Origin: Moniliella sp. 'wahieum'
Lineage: Eukaryota > Basidiomycota > Moniliellomycetes > Moniliellales > Moniliellaceae
Direction: 5' to 3'
Assembly (NCBI GenBank): GCA_003971905.1
Contig: RSEE01000081.1
Location: 186,001-250,000 of the forward strand
Length of the DNA stretch: 64,000 nucleotides
How positions within the stretch are numbered: the stretch's first letter is position 1; every line of letters starts with the position of its first letter. Shown piece by piece: positions 1 through 10,013 of this stretch. Under the pieces are notes generated by a model. It did not search any database and was not told where the DNA came from. It saw only the letters and a list, made by a program, of their open reading frames with translations. Made by a program: the position numbers and the translations under genes.

Positions 1-845
1 GATTCTCATAGCCAGACCAGGCCAGACGCCCGGGTGAAGGTGAAGATCCAGATTCAGATTCACCGATGCGTTCATCGAGTTCAATGCCCACAGGCCCACA
101 TACGGGTAATTGCGACTTAGCACCTAGCCCTTAGCCCTTATACGAACCCTCTTATGCGCAGCAGTTACGTCCGTACGTACTTACTATTGTACCACTGACA
201 GGCAACACGTGCAGCCCTACGGCCTACCCCAGGAATGTGCGGGGTAGTGTCTCAGGCGGCTCTCGGATCAAAACATTGTCGGGTCACTTATTCGTAGTAC
301 CAGCAGTACGCAGTAGGTACCCAGTCTGAAAACTCAGCACACCTCCTAGGATGTTTCCACCCCCGCGCACGCGCCCTGTGGGCGCACAGACCACCCCCTC
401 TTCCGCGGAAGCCAGCGCCACTCTCGGCGTCTGCCGCGCCGACAGGTGGGTAACCGGTATAACAGGTAACCGGTAACCCCGGGTATCGCCTTTGTGCATC
501 GCGCGCCTCGAGAGGAAAAAAAGAGAGAACATCGACCATCTCATAGTTAGTGCATCAGGAGTGGCGTGCACACACAATCAGCTGCTTTGCGTGTCTGTCT
601 CATGGCATCGCCTCCTTTCACCCGTCCGCAGTACGAGCCCGCACAAGAGAGGGCACGCGTCTTCAATGGCTTGTACCTCAGCGTACGCTTTGAGCCTCCC
701 TGTATGTGCCCAAGTGTCTCGCTCATGCATCATGAATCATGCGTACGTAGACTGCCCATGAGCCTTTTGCTGTGTTGCCTCTCTTCCCTTGAAGCTTCAG
801 GTGGTGAGAGAATCAGCAAGCCCCCATTAAGAGCGATGCTGGGGC
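1..845. other. Gene-free left flank
   Basis: I see no protein-like reading frame here on either strand; the short open frames are low-complexity or overlap each other. The stretch holds a small array of GGTAACC-like units at about 449-478 (ACCGGT palindromes separated by one base), one of the heptad arrays described in the findings. The right end grades into the promoter of the SDR gene. Confidence 0.5.
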
Positions 846-855
846 GTATTTAAAA
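846..855 (+). promoter_or_regulatory. Candidate TATA element of the SDR gene
   Basis: A TATTTAAAA-type sequence lies about 150 bp before the SDR start codon and is followed by a pyrimidine-rich leader, as expected for a fungal core promoter. This is motif evidence only. Confidence 0.4.
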
Positions 856-1000
856 GGGCTGGACACCACGAGTCAATGAACGCTAGAATTCTTCAAGAAC
901 ACACCCCAGCATTTCTTCTGCAACACCTCCCACACAACAGACTCTGTCTTTTCAGCTTTTCACTCCTACTACAGCTCCCTTTTCCCTACTCATCCACACA

Positions 1001-1963
1001 ATGTCTACCACCTCCACGCACAACTCGGTTCCTACAGGCGCTGCCCCTCGCTTTCTTCCCGGGCTTTCGCTGACGGGCAAGTCGGCGCTGTTAACGGTGC
1101 AGCTCGCGGGATTGGCAAGGCGATCGCCCGGGGCTACATTGAAAGTGGTGTGAACCGGATGGCGATTTTGGACTTTCACGAGGCGGATGCCAAGCAGGCC
1201 GCGCGGGATTTGATTAAGGAATACGAGGAGGAGAAACACTTGGTGCCCAAGGGCACGTTGGCCATTGAAGGGTTTGGTGCGGATGTCGGCGACGAGAAGC
1301 AAGTGGAAGTGGTGATACCCAAGGTGGCGAGCTACTTGGGTCAGATTGACATTCTGTTGCACGCAGCGGGCATTATTGCCAACTTCCCCTCCGAGGCGTA
1401 TCCGCACGAAGATTACCGCCGCATCCGGTCCACGGACATTGATGGTGCATGGTTCGTTGCCACGCACTGTGCTCGTCATGCGCTCGAGAATAAGTACCCG
1501 GCCTCGTTCATCCTCATTGCCAGTATGTCGGCAACGATTGTCAACCACCCGCAAAAGCAGTCGCCCTATTGTTTCAGCAAGGGCGCGGTTAAGCATATGG
1601 GCGCCGCTTTGGGCGTCGAGTGGGCCAAACAAAAGATCCGTGTCAACACCATTTCTCCGGGTTATGTTCTTCTGAGCCGCAGCGTGCTTGAGAATGCTCC
1701 TAATGGTCATGAGATGTACGAGGATTGGGTTCGGAAGACCCCGCTCGGCCGGCTGGGCGAACCGGTACGTAAAGACACCTCACCTCCTTATTCCTTCAGC
1801 TCTGTTGTGACGCAGACGTCAACGAAACGAGTACTGACTTTTCTTGGACGTCGGTCTATAGGAAGATATCCAAGGCCTCGCCGTCTTCCTTGCCTCGGAC
1901 GCTTCCGCCTACGTCACCGCGACCGACGTGCTTATCGACGGAGGATTCTGCAAGCAAGGATGA
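1001..1963 (+). CDS. SDR-family NAD(P)-dependent oxidoreductase (sorbose reductase / mannitol or xylulose reductase-like), frameshifted
   Basis: A classical short-chain dehydrogenase/reductase, cytosolic by inference, that probably interconverts a ketose and a polyol using NAD(P)H. Visible features are the N-terminal cofactor glycine motif (NGAARGIG, with Asn in place of the usual Thr), the helix-4 AAG motif, a catalytic Ser in IASMSA, the YCFSK Tyr/Lys pair, the SPGYV substrate-loop motif and a C-terminal IDGGF. About 285 codons follow the start at 1001, which lies just after a pyrimidine-rich leader. One base is missing near 1088 (CTGTTAAC, where CTGGTTAAC restores the motif). An intron at 1765-1861 (GTACGT..TAG) precedes the last exon, which begins with GEPED-like residues. 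The family is certain. The substrate is not; the downstream YCFSK..VEWA block resembles fungal sorbose reductases and mannitol dehydrogenases. A xylitol-dehydrogenase-like gene lies 50 kb away, but no linkage is implied. Confidence 0.8.
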
Positions 1964-2351
1964 AGTCATGCACGGAACACAGTGCTCTCGGTAATGAACC
2001 ACTTTATTTTGCCCCACCCCACACCTCTCTTGCTCAAGGTGGCCAGCGTTCAGTTGTAGAGGATACTGCGGTACTGTCACAGACCGGGGATAGGTCGGCC
2101 TCAGAAGGAGGAAGCAGCATCGTAGATTGTTGTTGATGAACAGAAACAAAGCCTCCGCGAACGCAGTCTTTGATCGTCGGGTACTGGACCACTTTTTACG
2201 CCCGACATAACTCTGGCTCCCGTTGGGGGAATGATGGTCAGGGAGCAGTGAGTGTTGCCAATTGGATGCAGAGTAGAGAGAATCCACTTGAGGAGGGAGT
2301 GCGAGTAGTAGCGACTAACAAGAGCTAGTCAAACTCACTTTCCCTCAAGTC

Positions 2352-2391
2352 ACTAGTCACTTGAAACTTGAAGCTTGACTAGTGACTAGCC
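2352..2391. repeat. Mixed heptad array (ACTAGT/AAGCTT family)
   Basis: Units read ACTAGTC, ACTTGAA, ACTTGAA, a 5-base remnant GCTTG, ACTAGTG and ACTAGCC. The phase is 7 bp although the unit sequence changes. It lies in the gap between the SDR gene and RPS11. Confidence 0.8.
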
Positions 2392-2648
2392 TCAGGATCA
2401 TGGCATTGAAATTTCATCCAACTAAACCCTACTCGAACGGCAGGTAGACCATCTTCGCTCGGCGCAATAATTATGTTGGCAGTCACATCACTGCCGCAGT
2501 GCTGGACAGTTGGAGATGCAGCACTGCACCTGTGTGAAGATCGGAGGCACTAGGGCTGCTTTGCATCTGCGTCGCCTGCCTAGGCCAGCCCAACGTCGTG
2601 GCATCCCAACTCGCCGACTCGACACCTTCACCACCCGTTGCTCTCAAG

Positions 2649-2705
2649 GTACGCCACGCTTCAGCCACGCGTACCGTCCGAAGCTAACCGCTCCTTTCTC
2701 CTTAG
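2649..2705 (+). other. Probable 5'-UTR intron of RPS11
   Basis: A GTACGC donor and a TTCTCCTTAG acceptor bound a 57-nt segment ending 9 bases before the RPS11 start codon. Leader introns are common in fungal ribosomal protein genes. Splicing is inferred from the motifs only. Confidence 0.5.
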
Positions 2706-2714
2706 CCACCCACC

Positions 2715-3203
2715 ATGTCCAACGTAGAGCTTGGTGTGCAGCACGAGCGCGCTTTCCAGAAGCAGCCTCTCTTCCAGAACGCCAAGGTGGCCGCTGGCAA
2801 GAAGGTCAACAACAAGACCAAGCGGTGGCACAAGGACATTGGTCTTGGTTTCAAGACGCCAGCTGCTGCGATCGGGGGCACGTACATTGACAAGAAGTGC
2901 CCCTGGACGGGCTTGGTGTCGATCCGCGGCCGTATCCTGACTGGACGTGTGGTGTCGACCAAGATGACGCGTACCATCATCATCCGCCGGGAGTACCTGC
3001 ACTTTGTGCCCAAGTACAACCGGTACGAGAAGCGGCACAAGAACTTGGCTGCCCACTGCTCGCCTGCGTTCCGTGTTGACGTTGGGGACGAGGTGACGGT
3101 AGGCCAGTGCCGCCCGCTTTCGAAGACGGTGCGGTTCAACGTGCTCAAGGTGACCAAGAACAAGGCGCTGGAGAAGGCAGCGAAGCAGTTTGGTCGTTTC
3201 TAA
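2715..3203 (+). CDS. RPS11: 40S ribosomal protein S11 (uS17)
   Basis: Component of the small cytosolic ribosomal subunit that binds 18S rRNA. The 162-residue frame is complete and unbroken. It carries the eukaryotic N-terminal extension (residues 1-60, with FQKQPLFQN and [10 protein letters not shown]), then the uS17 OB-fold core with [26 protein letters not shown] and the signature [19 protein letters not shown] near residues 128-146. The length matches the family. The ATG has a CCACC Kozak context and follows a probable leader intron. This is one of few genes here with no frame slip, so it is a useful check that the frameshifts elsewhere are not a property of the genetic code. An AATAAA lies about 150 bp downstream. 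Confidence 0.97.
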   Translation: MSNVELGVQHERAFQKQPLFQNAKVAAGKKVNNKTKRWHKDIGLGFKTPAAAIGGTYIDKKCPWTGLVSIRGRILTGRVVSTKMTRTIIIRREYLHFVPKYNRYEKRHKNLAAHCSPAFRVDVGDEVTVGQCRPLSKTVRFNVLKVTKNKALEKAAKQFGRF

Positions 3204-3349
3204 CTTGCATCCCGTGCATCCCTGTGTTGTGCGTGTGGCGGAGGGAGGTGGCTATGTGGCTGATGGGCTTGGGACCCCTTATGCTTTGTCTCTCTCTGAC
3301 CTTGACACCTTCGCCTGTCGCCTGCTCAGCGAAGAGCAAGTCGTCACCA

Positions 3350-3355
3350 AATAAA
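3350..3355 (+). terminator. Polyadenylation signal for RPS11
   Basis: AATAAA about 150 bp after the RPS11 stop codon. This is motif evidence only. Confidence 0.45.
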
Positions 3356-3552
3356 ATTCCAGCCAGCCGCTCTACCCCTTGTGCATGCGCCTCGTGTACA
3401 CTGCGCATCCTCCGTATCCGTCGGACGCCCATGCATCTATGCCTACCTTTTTGGGGTTTTTTGTAGCTCACTTCTCCGGTTCACCGGGGAAGAGGAGAAA
3501 GAAAGAAAGCAGAGCAAACGGATGATGCAGATGTTGGATTGCGCTAGAGCTC

Positions 3553-4220
3553 CTATTGTGAATTTGGAACGGTTGTCTCATCGTCCTCTTCTGGCTCTGG
3601 CTCGCGGCCGGGCAAGTACCCCGTCAAGCTGTTCCCGCTCGGATCTAGGCCATAAGCAGCGGCAACAGATTGGATGCCCATCTGCTGTCCGCGCAGGCTG
3701 CCCACCAAGTAGCCTGGGATGGAGATGCAAAACGATATCCACAATGCCTGGAGCATCGTGAACCGTACCCGCTCCATAGCGGCCAATGTGCGATAGGTGA
3801 AACGAAAGCGGATGAAAATGCGTGGGAGTTTCTGGGGTGGTTCAGAGGGGCTCTTACGATCCCAATGAACTTTACCACGGGGGGAGGTTTTGCCCATTGG
3901 CTGCATCAGGTCCGGGGTCGGCCCGTTTCCAGAGGAGCTCGAGAGCCGAGCGGAGGGAAGGGAATCTGCGCCTCGGTTGGGATGTTGGCGGGGAAGGGGG
4001 GGTTCAGTGTCCCTCACTGGCTCACGGGGGGCGGACTGGCTTTCCTCTGGCCAGCAATGCGGCGGGGGGGAGAAGGGCCAGCGGAAGGAAGGGGTTTCTT
4101 GCCGCCGGACGAAGCCCATCTTTGGAGAGAGGGAAAAGCCGGATGGACCGGGGGACCAGCGAGGGCAAGCTTCATCTGCCCGGCCGGTCCGCCGCGGGCG
4201 ATGGCGCTCAACCGATTCAT
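3553..4220 (-). CDS. Hypothetical protein, probably mitochondrial, one membrane segment, frameshifted
   Basis: Not recognised as a known family. The proposed N-terminus from the ATG at 4220 (MNRLSAIARGG..) is rich in Arg, Ser and Ala, lacks acids and contains LQRWASSG, which looks like a mitochondrial targeting sequence. A frame break follows within about 60 codons, close to a seven-G run at 4063-4069, and the frame ending at 3553 continues. The C-terminal half has a basic amphipathic stretch (IFIRFRFTYRTLAAMERVRF), one hydrophobic segment (LQALWISFCISIPGYLVGSL) and an acidic tail. It is divergent from the proline-rich gene at 4473, so the two share about 250 bp of promoter. An intron instead of a frame slip cannot be excluded. 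Confidence 0.5.
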
Positions 4221-4472
4221 CGCGCCTGAAGCGTCACTTGGGCCGGGGTGGGTGTGTGCCGTCGTCAGCTGGCCAGCCAATCTTCTTGCGGCGGACGCGA
4301 GCGAGCCGAGAGAGCCATGGCCAGCAGCGCTGAAATGTTCAGGCGGGGCTGCGGGCGGGCGGAAGGCCAGCGGCGGCGGAACGAAGGTTGTCGGGTGGGT
4401 TTAGTGTGGGTTTTACCACGCCCTCCCGCTGGGCGGCCGGGCTTCCTCTCCACCAGCGTTGCCTCGGCCGCC

Positions 4473-5972
4473 ATGCCCGACGCTTCTGCGCCCGATGCTC
4501 CTGCGCCCGATGCTCCTGCGCCCGATGCTCCTGCGCCCGATGCCTGTCCCTGAGGCTGCTACACTTGACCCTCCTCCCGACCCTCCTCTGTCCCCGTCTT
4601 GTCCCGTCCCCTCCGGCACACGCAAGCGGCCACGCGACGGCTCGCCCCGTCTGTCCGCTGCTGCGTCCAGCTTCCAGCCCAAAAGCCCAAGATGCGGTCG
4701 TCGTCTCCTGAGGAAGAAGGTGAACTGACGCCTGATATGGAGGAAGGAGAAGTCCCTCCTGGCCCCACAACGCCCCCACGGCCCCTACTCCCACTTCCCA
4801 GCAGAACCTTGTCTGGTCCACGCACACCTCCCCGCCCTCGTCGCCCCCTCCGCCTTCAAGCATGGAGCTGGACTACGACGGCGGGCAGATGGACGCGCCC
4901 GTCGAGGCACGGGCGCCGCCGTCGTTCTACCGTGACCTGGACCACCCTTCTGCGCACTACAGGCCCCCACCACGACTCAGTGCTCCCTCGCGCCGACCAC
5001 CGCCTATGCCTCCTATGGACCGACCACCTCCGATGGACCGAATGCCTCCATGGGCCATGCCCCCTCCCGTCGGATACCAGGGTACGTCCTTCCTTGTTGG
5101 CTTTCGCTTCTGACTTGGCACCATAGGCTACGATCTCTGGCCCCCCACCTACCCTTATTCCCAAGGACCCTATCCTCTTCCAGTTGGATTTAACCTCCCC
5201 CAAGCTCCTGCGAACTATGGTGCACCAGTCGCTGCTTACCCTCCTCATGCTTTCCCAGTACCGCCGCCGAGCATGGCCCAGCCTCCGCGAGGGTACCCTT
5301 CCCCCCTCATGACGAGGGAAACGTGACCCAGACCCCCCCGCCACGGCAGGAAGAGAGCACAGAAGAAATGGTCGCTCATCTCGCTTCGCTTCGCGCCAAG
5401 TTGCAGGCCACGCTACAGGCGCAGGGCGCGCAAGGCAGAATGGCGGCGCCTAGCGTGTCTAGGTGCCTAGCGTACCAGCCGTGTCGGACCCCCCATCAGG
5501 ACCTGCCAAACCGTTCAAGTCGACTTGGACCAACCCAGAACTTGCTCGGGGTCCGTTTGTGCACGAACAGGAAGTAGTGATCCCCCTTGAAGGAGACTGG
5601 ACGGGATAAAAGGACACCCCACTTCTCTTCCCGAGCTGCAAGAAAAGCGCCACGGGTTTCTGCAATACCTGCTCACTGTCTGTCCCACCCCGCCAAGCTC
5701 GAGTGGACCGACGCCGGTACTTTCTCGGCCGAAAGCAGTGCCACGGTACCGGCCAAGGAGGTACCGCCGACCCCGCTGTGGCGCCCGCCACCGAGCTGGA
5801 GATGAAGGAACGGCAAATTCAAGAGATGCAAGCGATGATCCGGGCGATGGAGAAGCGTCGTGCCAAGGCGGCCCAAGCCCGTGCCCCGACAGTTGACACG
5901 ACTGCTTACCCCCGCGCCTGCCGAGACAGCGCAGTCAGCTTTGTGATGTTGGATAGGTATGCCCCACTCTGA
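4473..5972 (+). CDS. Proline-rich, mostly disordered hypothetical protein with C-terminal coiled coil, frameshifted
   Basis: Not recognised. The ATG at 4473 opens a frame with a four-copy APD-type repeat (see 4491-4545), then a basic patch with TRKRPRDGSP that resembles a nuclear localisation signal. An acidic block (SPEEEGELTPDMEEGEVPPG) follows, then long Pro/Met/Tyr-rich sequence (PPPMPPMDRPPPMDRMPP, WPPTYPYSQGPYPLP), a predicted helix with EEMVAHLASLRAKLQATL and a final charged coiled coil (ELEMKERQIQEMQAMIRAMEKRR). An intron at 5082-5126 (GTACGT..TAG, 45 nt) joins GYQ to GYDLW. The protein-like blocks sit in different frames, so several one-base slips are needed. The 3' limit is uncertain, because a GTATGC donor at about 5957 could start a further intron. 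A nuclear role is inferred from composition only. Confidence 0.55.
4491..4545 (+). repeat. 15-bp coding tandem repeat
   Basis: About four copies of GCTCCTGCGCCCGAT encode a repeated Ala-Pro-Ala-Pro-Asp unit near the N-terminus of the proline-rich protein. The period is a multiple of three, unlike the 7-bp arrays in non-coding DNA. Confidence 0.85.
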
Positions 5973-6442
5973 TCTGGTTGCGTGAGGCTGAACCGGTTCT
6001 TGGTGCGTTTTGTGGTTGGGAGGACAGGTACGAGATATGGGCAAGCAAGACGCTCAAGCCATCCGCGGTCATTAGGTCCCCCTACTAACCTCCCTCCCCT
6101 CCCCTCCCCTCCCTCCCCTCGGCCTCCCCCATTCGGTACTTCCCATACCATACTCGGCACTGTCCTTTTGTGTGTGATGTGCATCGCAGGTTCCAGTCTC
6201 TTTTCTTTCATTTCGCTTCGTTTTGCTATCCACCCATCTGCATCCCCCCATCTCAGTCCAATTGCGTGAGATGCTGCTAACCCACCCACCGCCTTTATCA
6301 ATTATCGTCATTACCGTCAAGTCGACTGTTTTCATGCCAAGCTGCCCCCGCCCTTTGCCCCTCCGGAGACCCGTCGCGTGTCTCGCAAGTTCGCCAATCG
6401 CACCTTCTTGCCATTTCTCTGATGCTTCTGGAAGTAGTCTTC

Positions 6443-6475
6443 ACTAGTCTCTAGTCACTAGTCACTCTAGTCACT
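6443..6475. repeat. ACTAGTC heptad array
   Basis: ACTAGTC units recur with small gaps in the intergenic stretch 5973-6963. That stretch otherwise holds only a C/T-rich run at about 6090-6130 and no gene I can support. Confidence 0.75.
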
Positions 6476-6963
6476 GCGACGAGTCACGAGGTTGCTGGTC
6501 ACGCTCACGAGGGTTACTAGGTTGCTGGTGCGGCCGCGGTTGTTGATAGGATAGCGCTAGCGCAGGAGGTCACGGTATTAGGGAAACGCGCTCATATTCA
6601 CTCTGCGCCGGGAAGGCCCGGGTGGGCGGAGTGGAGAGATGGGCTGAGCGCATTACAAAGCGGAGTCGGCGTGCGCGTAGCAGCCGAAGAGGCGCGTGGC
6701 CGGCGGGAGAGCACACACGGAGCACCGCACGCGGGCAGTGTGCGGCGCGGCGGGGCCAGTGTGCATTTTTTGCGGGCGGAGCAGGCGGCAGCCAACATAA
6801 AATCACCGCAGGACGCGTGACGTGACATGTGACAGCCGCAGGTGGGCCCACCCGCCTTTTTGGCTTTTGTTCCCGCCAACGCCAACCCACGCCAACGCCA
6901 ACGCCATCCCCCCCACCCCCACCCGGCCCCGCCGCGCTCCCGCCGCTGTCCACGCCCTTGCCC

Positions 6964-9622
6964 ATGGTCCAGCAGTACGCGCCGCCGGCCGCCCCGCCCA
7001 GCGACGCCGCCGCCGCCAGCTCTCCTACCCGCTCTCTGTCCCACTCACCAGCTCCCTCCTCCTGCCTGTCTCCCCCGGCCCTCGCACCCGAGGGCGATGG
7101 CTCCCCGTTCGATGCCCAGTATGGACTCAACCGGCAGCGGTACGTGCCCTTCCCCACCATCACCCACGCGCCTCAACTTCTTCCTTCGTACTAACCGCCG
7201 CTCCCTCCGCCAGCCTGCTGGACGGCCTGCAACGTACCCGCCACATCGTCAACCACCTGAAAGACTACACCAATGGTTCCTGGGTTATGCAGTACCCTGA
7301 TCTGAGTGCCCCCCTGCGGGCTATTGACGACGCGCGCCCCCACCTAGAGCGAAGCCAGTCCATGTCGAGCGAGCAATCGTCGCGTGCGTCAGGCGCGTCC
7401 GTCTTGCCTCTCGACGTGGCCGGGGAACCAGATGGACTGAACATCCTACGTGTCGACTTGCAAGTGGGTCCAGGATCGAATGTACCGACGAGTCCGGGAG
7501 CGGGTGCGCGACCTTCTGTGCTGCAGTCACTGGAAAAGTCGTCGGTGGCTCAACTGTTAGCGGGTCGGATGGCGCAGGCGGTGCGGCACCTGGAAGCGCT
7601 CCGGTTGCGGATCAGTGATCGGCAGAGCAAGGTGCTGATCACGGGTGATTTGAACGCGGGAAAGAGCACGTTTGTCAACAGCCTACTTCGGCGCGACCTC
7701 TTGCCCATCGACCAACACCGTGTACCACTGCCTTTTGTGAGGTACTGGATGCGCTCGAGTTCAATGCGGGCAAGGAAGAGATTCATCTGCCTCGTCCGGG
7801 CAAGATTTACCGTCCTGAGGATGAGGATAGCTATACTCGCTACTCCCTTGAGCAGGCTGAGGAACTGATGGCCGCTTTTGAGGAGGGAGAAGGCTCATCT
7901 TGTTGAAATGTTACTGCACGGATCGCCGTGGGACCCAGGAGAGCCTGTTGCACAATGGCGTGGTGGACATTTCGCTGATTGATGCACCGGGTCTGAACCG
8001 CGACTCGCTCAAGACGACCGCTCTTTTTGCTCGTCAAGAAGAGATTGACATTATCGTGTTTGTGGTATCGGCGGAAAACCACTTTACCTTGTCCGCCAAG
8101 GAGTTCTTGTGGAACGCCTCGAACGATAAGGCGTACGTGTTTGTTGTGGTCAACAAGTTTGACCAAATCAAAAACAAGGACAAGTGCAAGCGTCTGGTGT
8201 TGGAGCAGATTAAGCAACTAAGTCCCCGTACCTACAATGACGCTGAGGAGCTGGTCCATTTTGTCGATTCGGAAGATGTGTTCCCCCAGGAAGACGAGAC
8301 AATGCAGCCCGGCGATCGTCAGCTGGCCTTTACGCGTTGGAACAGTCGTTGCGCAAATTGTCTTGCTCAAGCGATCAAGTCCAAGTTGCTCCCAGCGCAG
8401 GTCTACGTCCTTCGTCTTGTCGGATGTGATCCTACTTGCGGCACGAACGCCTCGTATGCCCATGCAGAGGAAGCAAATGCCACCTCGGCTCTGGCCATTG
8501 CCAAACCGGCATTGCACGAGTGCCGTCGGCGCGCTGAGAGGTTGACCTCCAAGCTGGAGGAGAGGAGGACAAGACCGTGTCCGAGGCAGAAGAGGCAGCG
8601 AACGATCAGCTGACCCGAGCGTTAGCTTGTATCCAAGCTGGTCGCAGTGCTCATCCCAGCATCACCCTGCCGGTCTACCCAGGGGTCTGGGAGGCGTGGC
8701 ACTACGCGAAGAAGTGCGGCAAGCCATGGTCGACTCGCTCGAGGCTGCGATCCGGGAAGCCGAGCAGCAATCCCGTCAACTGACCACGGACGCAGTCAAG
8801 GCGGTGAAAGAGCTTGGCGAAGCGCACCTTCCCGCGGATGTAGAACGGTCTTCCCGCGTGTTCTTGCCCGACGCCATGTTCTCCAGTAAGCGTGCTCATG
8901 CCCGGCGGGAATCGCGTGCCAGCATGGCGAACCATATGGCTTGGCTCGGCCTGCCCAAGGAGGCACTTCACTCGCCCGCGACCGATTTGCTCGACGTACC
9001 CTTCCTGGTCGCGGGGCTACTTGCGCCGCTCGACGCTCAGCGGAAGCAAGCCCAGAAACTTGCTCCCTCAAGTTGGCTCTCTGAGGTAGAACATCACCTC
9101 GTTGGGAGTCTTACGCTCGGTCTTGGCGCTCTGAGCTTGGTGGGAGGGAAAGCGTTCGGGGCCAAGGCGGCGATTGAAGGGCTGATTCGGGTGGCAGATT
9201 TGCTCGGAACCAAGAGTGTGCGGAACGCTGCTGGTCCCCTGTTTGCCCTTGCCGTTGCTGGGGCAGCAACGTACGTGATACTTGATCTGCCTAATACGAT
9301 TCCGCGCAACGTGGGACGCTCGCTCTGGTTGGCCGCTTCGGCCAGTGTACCCGAAGGCCACGATCTCAGTGCGCAACACACCGTTCGGATCTCGCGTGAA
9401 GTACGCAAGGTGATGCGGTTGGCCAGCTGGGACTTGCAAGAAACGTTCCGTGCGGCGCTTAGTGCCCGGGCGGCCCAGGTGGCTGCAGCGGAGCAACAAG
9501 TTGCCCAAGCCCGGGAGGCTGGGATTTACTTTGACCGCACGCTCACCAAGGCGCTGGAGGTGAGGGAAGAAGTTTCCTCTGTGCATATTGGAGACGACGC
9601 GCCCGCTGAGCCTGTCGCTTGA
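6964..9622 (+). CDS. FZO1: Mitofusin-like outer mitochondrial membrane GTPase, frameshifted
   Basis: Dynamin-superfamily GTPase of the Fzo1/mitofusin family, which drives fusion of mitochondrial outer membranes. Visible parts in order are a Ser/Pro-rich N-terminus, a helical region with LERSQSM, the P-loop GDLNAGKST, a PCTT G2-like motif, the DAPGLNRDS G3 motif, NKFD as G4, a helical segment, a hydrophobic pair near 9090-9300 (SLTLGLGALSLVGG and LFALAVAGAATYVI) that fits the membrane hairpin, and a C-terminal heptad coiled coil (AAQVAAAEQQVAQAREAG). An intron at 7140-7213 (GTACGT, branch TACTAAC, CAG) interrupts the N-terminal region. One-base slips are needed near 7720, 7895, 8566 and 8682; for example, inserting one base near 7720 restores QQPCTTAFCEVLDALEFN. 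The start at 6964 is the first ATG compatible with the spliced frame. The family assignment is firm. Confidence 0.9.
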
Positions 9623-10013
9623 TCCTCGTCGCCACTTGATCTTTTCTTTCGCTGGCATGCCAACGAACAAAAATGGGAGGGGTTGGGGGGGGGAAGAGGA
9701 AGAGGAAGAGGAAGGGGGGGTAGGAGGCTTCTAAGCCTACCTCCTGCATGCCCCCCCCACCTTACCGCCCCTTAGCGTTTTTCTGATGTTGACCGATTTC
9801 CTGTGTGTTTCTTTATCTGTACTACTTACTGCTCATCGTGAATACCGATGCTGTCTATGCTCTCCATATGGTGTGACATGTAACACGAAACGCAGAACGC
9901 CTCACTACGAGAACTAGATGAGTTCAAGCCGAGCCGGGGGATCGGGACGGGGGGGGGGGGGGGGTACACATGAGATGGAGATGTGCCTACAACCAGAGGC
10001 TGAATCGAATGAA

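Noticed and set aside
952-1710. Long minus-strand open frame across the SDR gene
   Set aside because: It is antisense to a clear SDR domain and has no domain of its own. Its openness follows from codon composition.
7700-8700. Programmed ribosomal frameshifting in FZO1
   Set aside because: Slips occur at many different sequences in almost every long gene, without a shared slippery site, which fits base-calling error better.
9950-9963. Long G-run as a G-quadruplex or regulatory element
   Set aside because: It is a single homopolymer at a 3' end region; its length is unreliable in this assembly and I see no other support.
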